From Paragonimus skrjabini miyazakii (taxonomy: Eukaryota > Platyhelminthes > Trematoda > Plagiorchiida > Troglotrematidae): a DNA stretch of 64,000 nt. Below the pieces are notes generated by a model. The model saw nothing but the letters and a program-made list of their open reading frames with translations. It did no database searches and had not been told where the DNA came from. Positions 46,505-58,800 of the stretch are shown piece by piece (the stretch's first letter is position 1; the number at the start of each line of letters is the position of its first letter). The position numbers and the translations under genes are program-made. The stretch spans positions 79,953 through 143,952 of the forward strand of contig JTDE01000241.1 of the NCBI GenBank assembly GCA_014338405.1. Reading direction: 5' to 3'.

Positions 46505-47320
46505 GGCGAACAAGTTCGTTTCCGGTGTTTCGTCTTCAGGTCAGATACAGCACAATAAATGTGAAGTTGGTTGTCAAGTCAGGATTTTGTGCAACCTAAT
46601 ATAATATGACTCTAGTTTCAATTGAGGATTACGAACATGGTTACTGTGATACCATATCGAGTATACCAACGACGGCAGGCCATGGTAACTACAGTGTTTG
46701 AACAAAAGACTTGTGGGCATACAGATTAGGGTTTCGCAGCTGGATTCTTATCGCTTCCGCAGCAGCCAAGATGTGACATTTCACACCTCTGATGTGAACA
46801 CGTGTGACAACGTAGATCAGCTTGAATGGAACATCCACATTGACTCTGTGACCCGTGTCAAATAGATGGGCCAACATTACACTGGAAATCTTTCGTTTCT
46901 GTCCGATCGTCTAACAAGCTGGATGGAGTTCGCGTATTCTCTCCAACAAGCGCCTTGTTGTGCGACCAATGCAACCTGTTACATAGGAATAAGCGACTGA
47001 TTAGATACAAAACGAGGTAGCACTACCGGGCATTGCATTTTTGAGATGAAAGCGTACAGCGGGAGGTGATCGGAATCCGGCTGCGAAACCCTAATCTGTA
47101 TGCCCACAAGTCTTTTGTTCAAACACTGTAGTTACCATGGCCTGCCGTCGTTGGTATACTCGATATGGTATCACAGTAACCATGTTCGTAATCCTCAATT
47201 GAAACTAGAGTCATATTATATTAGGTTGCACAAAATCCTGACTTGACAACCAATTTCACATTTATTGTACTGTATTTAACCTGAAGACGACACACTGGAA
47301 GCGAGTTTATTCGCCACGTT
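46505..47320. repeat. Large inverted repeat formed by two Penelope 3' ends
   Basis: Positions 46567-46740 are an exact reverse complement of 47080-47253 (174 of 174 bases by eye). The similarity continues outward with mismatches to about 46505 and 47320. The 339-base loop (46741-47079) holds the minus-strand endonuclease remnant. Both arms contain the same element end: codons for LRNPNLYAHKSFVQT, the stop, and about 120 bases of 3' untranslated region. The two element ends therefore point away from each other, the left copy on minus and the right copy on plus (stop at 47129-47131). Confidence 0.9.
46689..46990 (-). pseudogene. Penelope-like GIY-YIG endonuclease remnant
   Basis: On the minus strand, GCIGRTTRRLLERIRELHP is a recognisable GIY-YIG helix with its Arg/Glu pattern. 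An in-frame TAG follows, then ISSVMLAHLFDTGHRVNVDV and the conserved terminus AIRIQLRNPNLYAHKSFVQT ending at TAG (46689-46691). The same terminus (RLSNPQFCVQKKFVQAL) occurs at 56150. The reverse transcriptase part is absent. It lies largely in the loop between the two arms of the inverted repeat. Confidence 0.75.
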
Positions 47321-49221
47321 TCGACTTTTGATGAAATCTCTGGGTATATTTGAATAGTAAAAACTGGCTGATTAACTGCTACTAAGGACTTAACAGAAAG
47401 CTTAATATTCTTTACCTTATGCCCACTATAAAACAACACAAATGAGGTCGTACTTGTGTGCAAAGTTACCTTTGGAATTGTTGGACGCAAAACAGTCGGC
47501 GTACAAACCGTCCAAAGTAAGTCATCAGGCAACTGGTGTTGATTAAGAACATGCCATTTGTTCATCCTCATTTTATCAACGCGTCTGGTCGCAGATATTG
47601 ATGATTACTTTGCCTATTTAACTAAGCTTTCTATTGATCAGTTCGGTAATGACACTTGAAGAAGTGTTTTATTAAACGGTCAGACATATTGTCTGGCTTA
47701 CCCGTGTTACTAGAAGAAGTTCAGCAATTATTCGTGATTTAATCTAGACCTCTTGATTACTGTATAATTGATTTATATTAAATTGATACATAGGCTGATG
47801 CATCAATTTGACAAGATGAGTTGACACTGAAATCATTTTGATTGAATAAACTGGAGGCGCGAATGACTGGTGATGATCGATGTTTGTTGATTTTCAATGA
47901 TACTCCAAATGCTTCGGTATCACGTTTACAAGGTGTGTCGTAAAAAATGAAAGTCGTAGTTCAGTTCTTTTTGGATCACACTTTTGCCGCCCGTAGGCGA
48001 AATTTTATCTCACTCCTAGCCCTGACGAAAATGGGTGCTCTTCCACTGTGTTAGACACTGCGGTTAATGTACGATGTCTGGCTTAATCTGCCACAAAACC
48101 TGAAGCCTGGCCAATGTATGCATTACAACACCCGTCTCTTAACTTGTTATGAGGGATATGTCATAGAACACATTAACTGCATACTCTGAATCAGAATAGA
48201 GATTGCTTTGGGGTGTCGTCCCAGACGACAATAGTTTCATTAAGAGGTATTCCAAACCACGCTCGACAAGTGAGACGGTAAAAAGTTTAGCGAAAACAAA
48301 CATTTCTCTGCATTTCCCGTTCAAAAGGAATGCCTTTAGTCAAAATCCTTATCAGACTTATAGCGAGTGCGTCGTAACTGATTTTTTTGCAGATGCACGT
48401 ATCCCTATTTCAACTACAATCCGAGTTCAAAAGACTCCACTTAAATTAGCCTAATCAAGCTGAGCAGACCATTCTGGATATAGTACCGTTACATACTATG
48501 ATGAAATAGGATGGCACATACTTGGTGACACAACTAAGAGCAGTATGAAGAAGATGGAAGGGATGCCGCGTCGGTTACCAGATAAAAAACATTGATAGCC
48601 AGCCTCATCTATGAAGCAATAAATCCCGAGTACCCGTGACTGAAAAAAATATTACCAACTCATTCTGACAGCCTATGCACCTGGCAACCATCGGTTAATA
48701 TGTTGCATATAGACCATTCTGTAGGTCACCTGGATTAAGTGCTGGTTTGTGATTACTGTTTTTGCTAATTCTGAACAAATTAGTGGATATTTAAAGTGAG
48801 CATGATTTAATGCCAATTTCAATGACGTACATCATGGCTTGTCGGCTATTGTTTGACTAGATTGCACTACGCCAAATTTACCTGACTCATGTTACGAATG
48901 ACCTAAACAAGAGTGTCGCGTGATGTCGCCTGAAATCACGTACAACACTTTAATTTGGGTACCATTCACGTCGGATTGGTAAGTTCTTGAGCGTGTCGAG
49001 GCCATCTGTTTCCAAGCGGAAGAAAATATTTGACTTTCATGTGAGATGTGATTTAGTAACGGATGTATACTTAGGGTTATTTTGAAGAGTTATCACTACT
49101 TTCAAAGTAAATATGTCCTCCTATCAAGGGTACTGCCAGTGCAAAGCGACGTCAAAGTTTTACTTGGAGCCCTCCATAACCATAGTTCTCTTATAAAACA
49201 GTGGATTTTGTTTTTGAAATA

Positions 49222-49690
49222 AACTGGAGATGACTCATAATTGATCACAACTCTTGCTTACTAACAGTTTTTTCCGGCAGCCCCTTGCAAAGAGCAGCAA
49301 AAGACTCGAGTTTCTTCCTTGCTGTGGCTCGTCAGCAATGTGTGTAATTGACAAGTTTGATGATTCTCATGTTTTCGTCTTGAACGGAGGTTCTAATTGT
49401 AAGCGTATTTAATCTTGAAGCTGTCAGATGAATTGGGATTTGTCGATATAAGAATGTTGGTATGGGTCTTCTCATAGTAGTCAGCTGCGTCCCGTATTGA
49501 AGCCAATGTCACGGCGAACAACAAGGCTACATCATGAAGGTATAGTAAGAGTTCAGCCAGAGTGTGCATCGCCGACGGGTCCTAACAATTGCGAAAATCG
49601 AGTGTAGTGCCTCGTTGAAAGGATCCGTCTGGAAGGTTTATGGGAACGCAAAAATTATGGTCAAGTTTAAGCTAACTCACAGACTTTCAT
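49222..49690 (-). repeat. Second roughly 470-bp copy of the dispersed repeat with inverted ends
   Basis: The left end TAATTGATCACAACTC (about 49240) and the right end GGAAGGTTTATGGGAACGC (about 49632) match the ends of the copy at 22803-23285 in order and spacing. The inner parts share GACTCGAGTTTC and GCTCGTCAGCAATGTGTGT with the repeats at 30880 and 22915. The open frame at 49564-49794 (+) crosses its right end and is probably not a gene. Confidence 0.4.
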
Positions 49691-50677
49691 TGAAAGGAAT
49701 GAGAATATCACGACTGAATGTCATACACACTGGTAGGTTTATTCTGGCATATACGAGGGAACATCTGACAATGGGTGCCAGTAATTGTGTGTGAATTGAT
49801 GCGTGTTTTCCAATTAGAACGCACAACTTGACTGAACTTTATAGAAGTGCTAGGATACTTATATGAACATATTGAACTTATTGCCAAGTGATAATTGAGA
49901 ATTGATGCATATTTTTCGGGTAAGTTTAAATGTTTATATATTGTGAGATTCGGTTATCGATCATAGTTATCTTGCGTGCTTTTAACTCTTTCATGTTATG
50001 GAAGTAGAAGAATCACTGCCGTAATAAAACGTTACATATACTATTCAAACCAATAAACCACTGTCTAATCAAATATGTCACGGTCTTTGAAGGTGGAACA
50101 AAGAATGTGGCTAATTGACATGAATTCTGCAAAATGCGATTCACGGTAAATTGGTTCAATACTTATCGATTGATTGTTGGAAAAACTATTTAGGGTTGTG
50201 GTTACATCGATCACATCTCGTTAAAGTAATCATCTTCAAGAAAACTGTTTCTAAGGCAACCTACATTTTTTGATAGACGAGGCCTCCATTTCAGCAAACA
50301 GTAGGCATGTTCAGCAGAAGTTCGTGAAATCATATGCTCGTAAACGCACATGTTTCGTATCGTGTGGGTGATTAAGATCTTTGGAAGTCGGCCAAAGGCA
50401 AAATGGAATCGCTCTGGTTTGTTCTGGTGACGTTATCCCATTGTCATTACCACTTCGTTTTATAGTGTAATTAAACAAAGATCAAACCTAACTGCGGCTA
50501 AGGAACCCATTGGGATCTCAGGACATTGTTTTAACTCGTCGTTTGTGATGATAACTGAATGATGAGTACTTGATAAACACCTTAGGAATGATGGACACAT
50601 TTGTCGTTTTTTATTATCTGTACAGCATTATTTCGATTCATTTACCTAGGGGGTTTAATGCATTTTGTTTTTTTCAG

Positions 50678-50799
50678 TGACAGATTCTAAATGCGATCAT
50701 CCGGCTGCATGTAATGCCATAGAAACATTACTGGTACACCGAGCCCATATAGAAAACCAGTTACTCAAACACCTGTGCGACCATCTCAAAATTCATGGG
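50678..50799 (+). CDS. ALDH18A1: P5CS exon: reductase catalytic cysteine
   Basis: Two bases plus 40 codons from TTTTTTTCAG to donor GGG|GTAATT. The split codon (G|TG) joins the previous exon as Val. It reads TDSKCDHPAACNAIETLLVH, matching human DSKCEYPAACNALETLLIH. The Cys in PAACNA is the ALDH-type nucleophile that holds the thioester intermediate. It is followed by a helix ending DHLKIHG, with phase 0 at the end. Confidence 0.95.
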
Positions 50800-52463
50800 G
50801 TAATTTTTCAAAAGAATTCATAATCTAGATAATTAGAATCGTTTGTTTTATAAGTAAATGATTTATTTGTTTGTGTTTTGTTGAAAAATGTGCCAAAGAT
50901 TGCACTGGATTTCAAACTTGTTGAGAAGAAAACACTGTTCTGCATTTTTTATATCGCTCGTTTAATTGGGTGTGATAATCCATCTGGTTAGTCCATTTGC
51001 CATGTAACACATATAGTTCTAGTTTAAATTGCCGTTTCTCAGTTAGTGAAGATTTATGTACACTCGATCCATTAGCTACTGGCTACTATTCATGGTTTTG
51101 TGGGCAATAGGTAGCTGCTATTATGCATTTTGGATGATTCTGGATGATTTTGTCGAAGTTCAGTCGAACCGTTTCCGATCGGGCGGAATAGGTTTTTGAT
51201 AGGCCCACAGATTCACTAGTCGAGAAGTCTTTTTAGTGGCTGTTATCTATGACAAACAATGCCAAATTGTATATTAGAAGTATCGTCTGTACCTTTTTCC
51301 TATTGACTATTGAAACAATGAAGTAGTGCCTGTACCAGACTGGAGACTACTTAACCAGGTTATCAGGACCGGCGCTTACAAGCGCACAGACATTTGGGGT
51401 AGTGTTTCCTAGTCACGTGATCAAAGGTTCTAGTAAGTTGTGCAAACCCCGTTATTTAAAACATGGTCGATCAATATTGCGCACATATTCTGGTTGCTTA
51501 TTTTTCTGGTTGCATGGGTGAGGAATATTCCGTATGATAACGACCGCGATAATGATATTACCTCACTGATGCGCAATGTATTCATTATTTAATCACGTAC
51601 ACAAGCGAACCATAGACATTTGTTTGTTGAATTAGCCATCTCGTATAAAGACAGCAGGTCGACCAGACAGCCTACACACACTGAAGCGTGGTTATCTAAT
51701 TGATGAGTAAAAACTCGAGTTGAAACAATAATTATCCTGGTCCTAAGTGGAGGCAGTCAATTAATTTATGCTACTTAAACTTCTGCTATGCTAGGCCCAG
51801 CAGCGTTTAGTCAATCCAACAAAGTTTAAATCGTGACCTAGCAGTAAGCACATTTGAGTACAATAGCATATGTTAACGAACCTCACGGTTTGCTATCGCT
51901 ATTTGGCGTGGGATCCTCAATTTTATTCGAACGAGTTAAATCCAGATTCTGATGATTAACCTGCAATACAACAAGGACATGCATGAGGATGGACTGAGAA
52001 TCCTGACCTACGGTAATTCTTACTATTGTGCATTCCATTGTTCTTAGATGGCTCAACAAACTAAAAATTTCCATTCTGTTAAATAATGCAACAGGATTGT
52101 TTAAGAAATACTGATGGATTAACTGTTTTCAGGAGAGTTGCAGTCCCTTTCAGTTTAAAGAAGGAAAAAACAGTACTTACTATGATCTGGCTATCACTAC
52201 GAAGCAGTCAAAGATGTGCTTGTAGTAATTGCCTATTATCCTTGACTATCATCATTTTGAAGAAATATAACTAAGTATATATACGTATATGAATATATGA
52301 TAAATCAAAATCAGATTTACTGTTGTGGACTCTCTGCGGTTGAATAATAGTTGCTTAGTATTTTTTAGTAGAATACTACACAATCTTCTGTAGAACTTTC
52401 ATCATCACAACATTTATAAAGTCATTATTCCAGTACATTTGCAATTGTCAACTTACGTTCCAG
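50800..52463 (+). other. ALDH18A1: P5CS intron
   Basis: GTAATT...TTCCAG, 1,664 bases. No gene or identifiable repeat seen. The short frame at 51883-52074 has no support. Confidence 0.85.
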
Positions 52464-52659
52464 GTCACACTGTTTGCTGGTCCTGGACTGATTCGGTTTG
52501 GAGGGCATTTGAGCATAACTATGGAATCGGCTTCAAATTTGTCATTCGAGTACGGTAACTTACATTGTACCGTGAATGCGGTTGAGAGTATAGATGAAGC
52601 TGCGCAACACATTGCATTATATGGTAGTGGACACACCGAAACAATCGTGACCGAGAACA
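52464..52659 (+). CDS. ALDH18A1: P5CS exon: reductase, catalytic domain
   Basis: Sixty-five codons plus one base, from ACGTTCCAG to donor AACA|GTGAGT. It begins VTLFAGP (human VKIHAGP) and goes on to FEYGNLHCTVNAVESIDEAA and HIALYGSGHTETIVTEN, equal to human [20 protein letters not shown] and HIHKYGSSHTDVIVTED. The stretch between GPGL and FEYG is about as long as in human but little conserved. The following intron is only 91 bases. Confidence 0.95.
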
Positions 52660-52750
52660 GTGAGTCAAACTGCTTGAACTCAGCATGACAACCATATCAG
52701 TAATGAAACTTAATGTACATTCACACTGTATGTGATTTGTCTTTCTACAG

Positions 52751-52846
52751 GGGCTGTCGTGGATAGACTTTTCCGAAAAGTTGATAGTGCTTGCGTGTTC
52801 CACAATGTCAGCACACGATTTGCAGATGGTTATCGTTTTGGATTGG
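52751..52846 (+). CDS. ALDH18A1: P5CS exon: reductase, SACVF/TRF-DGYRFGLG motif
   Basis: Ninety-six bases from TTCTACAG to donor TTGG|GTAAGC. The split AGG codon joins the previous exon as Arg. It encodes KVDSACVFHNVSTRFADGYR then FGLG, almost the same as human [20 protein letters not shown] FGLG. This strongly conserved block lines the reductase active site and the oligomerisation region of the ALDH fold. The open frame running past the donor (to 52998) is intronic. Confidence 0.95.
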
Positions 52847-55800
52847 GTAAGCAAAATGTCGTAATATTTTATAAAAATACTAATTATACGAAATCATTAG
52901 ATAGACTGACAAGATTTAAAGCCTTACAATTAAAAGAGTCTAAGTCCACACACAATGGCAAGTTTGGCAGTGGAAAAACCTCGGCTGATATTAACTAAGG
53001 TGACTGAAGAAGAAACATATCTTCCCAATAATTTTATATCAAATAGTGCTGCCGGAGATAACATTAAAGGACACGAGGGAGGAAATTCAGATAAACACCA
53101 ACATGGAAAAAAAATGTAATCTCAAACTACCGTACAAGTAGGAAAATATACGGTGCTAAGCAGTCTAGCGCCCCTAGGATGCAAAACTGGATACATTGTT
53201 GAGACCAGATACTTGCTTCATTTATCAATAAAGTGGGGCTTTCATACTGTTTTTGTCTGTCACATGAATCATAGTTTTATCTGCTGCCGCTACTGACAAG
53301 CATATACTGTTAGGTATATTAGAAGGCTTCAAATAACAAATAACTGAACATTGTTCGAAATGGCTAGTGAACGGTACGTCTCACGTGATCCCGTGATGAA
53401 AATTCCCATTAAGTACTCACATCGATTATCGAATATCTGTCACAGACTGTCGATCACGTGGATTTAACTTTTGTGTCAGTTGTGACTGTTTGCATCTCAA
53501 ATTAATAATCGTTGAAATTCATGGAAGCCTTGCTGAACGCAAGTGTCAGTCACAACTGTGTGCACAGAAATAACCGACTCTGACACTGAGATCGCCCTGA
53601 TTTCGGCAGAGAGAAAGAGGTCACAAGTTGGTGTCTTGTTTTACCGTGGTTAGCAGTTTCATACGGACGACTGTTTTACTACACATGTCACACAATAAAA
53701 CGGATGTAGGTGGTAGAAATAGATCCATCTAACTAAATGGTTGTTCATCATGAAGCGGTTTTGTTACTTTGTCATGCCTAGGCTCAATGCCATGTCAAAA
53801 CTGACATCAATCCCGTATACCTCGCCAATCGAAATCAGAGTTAGAAAGCGAAACACATAATATCCGCTGAACACTCTACAATCTGCAGTTGTTTATCTGG
53901 GTACAAGGTAACAATTTGCAAATAGCATATGATTACTCATCAGTAGTTTGTGTTCAAGAAATTAAGTGAATGTAAGTTCACCAACTCCAAAACAATTAAC
54001 CCTACATTCTAATATAGGCAAGACGGGACTGCGAGTAGAAGAAGACAACATGGTTTCATGTAATCTGTGAAAATGAGTGGCACACAATTATAAAGCAAAT
54101 AAAACATCTGAAACGCTAAAGGTCTTCTTATGGTGATGCAATGTCGGCATTAACTAGGCATTTAAGCTTCTGTTTAAGGCAATTCATACATTATGTATGA
54201 CCTGTAAACACGCGCAATTAGAAAGGTCATCATGAAGTCGTTAGTTGACTTTGTGCGTCTCATTACAGTGAAATGTTATTTCTCACGGACGGCCCATTCG
54301 CCTACAAGCCATGGTGATAGCTGTTGTGGATTTTAGGCAAGTGCAATAGGGGACTGTTCTGAAAATTGGTAAACGCCAACAGTACCTCATGTACAACTGG
54401 AAGTTAGCTTTTGTGGGAAATGTCGCAAAAACCCGTTCTATCCATCTTCTATTGAACGCAAATGTTACGTGTATCAGTATTTATTGAAACGCTCACAATT
54501 TACCCGGTTGAACAAATCCCGAGTTCGAAAGTCGCATGTTAGTACTGTATGCACAATAGCTACTGCATAACAGATATAATACTATGAGGCACTACTTGGA
54601 AGATTTTATTTATGTGCGGTTAATATACTCTAATACGGGAGGGTTATATCCCACCAAACTAAAAAGGCATTTCAATAATTCTAGACTATATTTAAGTCTT
54701 TAGAATGATGCAACCTGAGTGTTAAGAAAAGTCGACGCAGTTGCTCTGCAACCGCTTCTTTAAATCACGTTCGTAGTATGTGCAGGATGAACAGCAGTCA
54801 ATCACATTATTCCTATAGCTGTTAAAAATTATTTGGCGGAAGTATATGAACAACGTGAACGGTCAACGAATTGGTAGCTTATGGCCTGCTTTTTACTTCA
54901 AAGGCAAAACGATTCAAATTGGTATGTATCTATTTTGTTACTGACAATATACCTTAAACGATACAAGTTAGGTTATCTGTAAACTAGGCTACTGTTCACG
55001 TCATTTTTAAAAGTTCAGCAGAAGAGAAGTGTGGGCAATATTCGTTACAAATGTTGTCAGGTGATTACCTTAAGAAAACAGAGTGGTATTTAGTTTTGAC
55101 ATCACAACAAACGTAAAACTCAGATATAAACGTAGGCTGAAATTGGAGTTATCGACATTCTCTTTTACGTAATGCACAGTTCCATGCCAGTTTTGTTTTT
55201 TATTTTTATCCGATAACTTTGAGACTTCCGTAATTATATCTGTCTCGTAACTCACAAGTAGTATATTCCGATCGACCATGCTATCTACCTTACTACCCTA
55301 CAACAAACGCTGTTCAGTTTTTCTTCGTTCTGGAAATAATATGCTTACTGATAACTGACTTGCGACCTGTTCTGATCGGGGACACTATCATTTGCTTAGC
55401 TGGTTCTTGTGAACCCGACGCTAACGTTTATCTTTCTGGCAAAATATGTTGAATGACGGCATTCTATTACCCCATACATTTTTCATCCACTTCGTGAGGA
55501 ATATCTTGATCTCGTGTTTTGTTACAACCACATTTCAGCAGTCTCTGTACATGACCGTCAAACCAGGTTCGAACACAGTATGCAGAGCAGATGACTGCAG
55601 TTGAATGTTTTGGGGGGTTTACTGTTCAGTAATGAGTTTTCGGTTGGTCACATCTCCGCACCTCTGATCAATAACACATATTCAACCGTTAGTCTGTTTA
55701 CAAGCCAATTTCCTGGTTAGCCGGCAGACGTCGCTATTATCCCTACATCACCTTGAGTGATGACTTCTTTGCTTTACCTATTCTACGATTTCGGCACAAC

Positions 55801-58800
55801 TACAAATCTTCTTTATGTGCAGCCTGGTAATCCACATACAACCCAAATATACGTTATCTAAATGTGTGACTTCATTTTGTGCTCATTCTTTCACATGCTC
55901 CTATGGAGCAGGTTACGTCGTTCGTACAACCAGGCGCCTTTCTCAGAGGATACGGGAGCGCCACCCCACAAGACTGATTATGTGTTAGGTGAAGTCCATT
56001 TCTAATGCTTTTCTGGTGCATCTTGTTAACTCAAGGCACCAAGTCTAATTGGGAGTAGCTTTTCAGCTCATTTATTGCTTGCCAAGTTGTCAATCCAGAG
56101 GAGCCAAATTTTGTATTCTGGCTACCGCGGAAGGGATTGGAATTCGGTTAAGCAATCCTCAGTTTTGCGTTCAGAAGAAGTTTGTGCAGGCCCTAAGGTT
56201 ACCGTGGACCCCGTTACCAAATTGATACATAAGGAGGTCAATCTTGTCACCTATTTGCCCTCCAGTTCACAACCACATGACGTTAATATATGGTTAATTG
56301 CTGTTGATAATGGTCGCTTGACTACCATGACGATATTGAATGTTATGTACTTGGCCCGATGATGAATAACCTAAAACATACTGTTCGACAAAACGCCTTT
56401 TACTTCTTTGCAATAATTTCTGGTGAGAACGGGTAAGCTAAGAAGATCAATGGTGACATCTTATCCCAACTACATTTTTAGCTATCGATCACTCTTGACT
56501 GTACGGTTGTCCCTTTCCTCTAGTTCGTTTTCATTGGGAGTGTTATGCCACTGTGCGAATTTTCCTGATTCTCAAACCCTACAACCATGCTTAGAACTCT
56601 TCTTTTTTAAAAAAAGGTTCTTGATCGGTCAGTTTGCTTTGTAGGATTATGATATTTAACGATGTATTTCATTAGATCTTGCTTACAGTGTTTGCATCCT
56701 GTTCAGCTAAAACGGCTGCCTCAGGTTAACATGTGAATTCTTCCATCATAACAATCACCTGCTAGTTGTAGTGAGTAATTGATTAGAGCGAGCCCAATCC
56801 ACTCAATGTCTCTTACCTTCGCTGGCTACAGCCTACTGGGTGGGGTATTAATTATGAAGACAGTTGCCCTTTAATAGTGGGAGCTGTTAACCTGATAGTC
56901 AATAAATGATAACGTGACTGTCCATTTTCGTTCAATACCGTCTTTCGCCTCAGTATTTTCTAAGCTCAGTAGCATCACGCAAGGGCCGTCTAATATCGTG
57001 GTTTATTCAGCAGTCTGTCTTTTAATTATAGCTTTACTGCCGGCGCACACATTCCGTCCTGCACTTGACGCATCCAAATTCCCAAGCTACTCAGTCCCAA
57101 GCCTAGCAAACTGCATCTCGATTGCTTACTTTCTGGATGACCGTCGCAACCCGGAGTCTGTCCTACTTTAAGTTGTAGCTTTGTCATCCCCGCAACGCCA
57201 CATCCCTTTGTTGTTTAACTTGTGCACTTTCAAGATTGCATTTCGGTAACGTACCGTATACCCTTCGTGATTTACTTGTGGAGCACTTCCATGCGCTGCT
57301 TTTGATGGGGTAGATAGGGGACCATGATCGTCCGTTGCAAACATTACAGATCGTGAAATCATGCTTTTTTGCCACACGACATGCGCCACAAGGGGGTCTC
57401 CACGAAGTTAATCCACTTCATAGGGTTGTAACCTATCCCCACAGAATAACGTCGGTCTAATAACTGCCATCTTCATTTATTCAGAGTCCAAACTTCCATC
57501 AAACATTCTTTTTCTAGTGCCGGATGGCAACCTTTGTTTAGCTTCAAAAACCGGCCGACATCTTCAACTATATATCTTTCTCGTTTCACTGTGGTTCTGA
57601 TTTCTATTTTACTTAAAACCTCTGTGGTATTGAAGCTCTGTCCATCCGTTGACAATTTTAGATTCATTTATTCACCGTTCATTGGCTGTTGCGTACTAAC
57701 AAACACACTTCGACTTTGTCAGATCATTTTGGCTGACGATTCCTCAAAAGTTCCTAAAATTGGTCCACTTTTTAGTGTAAGGTCTTATAAACTGTGTTCA
57801 ATGATCAAGAGAGTGGATATTCCCGTTCTTTGCTTCGCCATTTACGACTTGGAGCTATTGATGAGCAAGTCGACTTGCGTGATATTCTGTAGTACGTTCA
57901 AACACACAATGGCACACTGCATGTCAGGACATGTAAAGCTGTCCTGTCCCGAATTGATTGCCATATTTGTTGTTGCCAGTATTCTGGCCACATATGCAGA
58001 GCTGTGAATATCCCAGCTTATCAAAAGCTTTTCGACACTTTTAATGCACAACAACGTTTCGTTGAGGTTTATCAATAACAGAGCGCGGAAGTGTACAAGT
58101 TAACTTCCTGTCGGATGACATTTTAATTTGACGGGTTCAGCATCTGCCGTGTAGTTTTATACTGCTAGGTAATAGCTATCGTTTTGTCTCAGCGTTTATT
58201 TCATGCTCACTGTGATCATACCGCCCTTCGTGGACTTGGTCGGTAATGGATAATTTTCGGAATTGATTTACTACTTCCTCCCGTAATTGGCTGTTTCATG
58301 AAATCGATTAAGGTGTACTCACTTCGGTCTGACCAGACTGTAGTTTGCACTCCCTATTTATTAAGATTACCTCATGTTTCGAGTTTAAACCCAGCTTCAG
58401 TACAGTACTAAACATTTGCCCTCAATATCGTTTAGCGTGCCTCAGAAGAAGTAATAATCTATCGATTACTTACCCAACCACTGCATCAGACGACATGCTC
58501 AAACTTGATATTAATTCTGGCGTAACTGCACTATCGCACAATCGTGTGAATGCACTAGTTCATATGGTCGAGTGATCTTTCTTGGTTTTATCCCAGTCAA
58601 CGGAACTGCCACCCTCATATCAATCAGACCACGATCCAAACTAAAACTGACTTCTGCCTTAATCGATCGCACGTCTAACCACAGTTTCGCTAAAAACCAG
58701 AACGGTTGGTGAAACATGTACTGTTTCACCTAATGGGTATAATCTCTATAGATTCCTAAATCTTTGACTTATACAGTTCTCATTGCCGCGACTCTTTTCT

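Larger units (their letters stand above)
43843..50677 (+). other. ALDH18A1: P5CS intron with inverted Penelope pair
   Basis: GTAAAT...TTTTTTTCAG, 6,835 bases. It holds the inverted Penelope 3' ends (46505-47320) and a repeat copy at 49222-49690. The remaining DNA (43843-46500, 47320-49220, 49700-50677) shows no gene. Confidence 0.85.

Noticed and set aside
56914..58007. Cluster of mid-sized frames including 157 codons at 57534-58007, possible retroelement
   Set aside because: No RT, integrase, protease or nuclease motif could be read in any frame; hydrophobic AT-rich translation.
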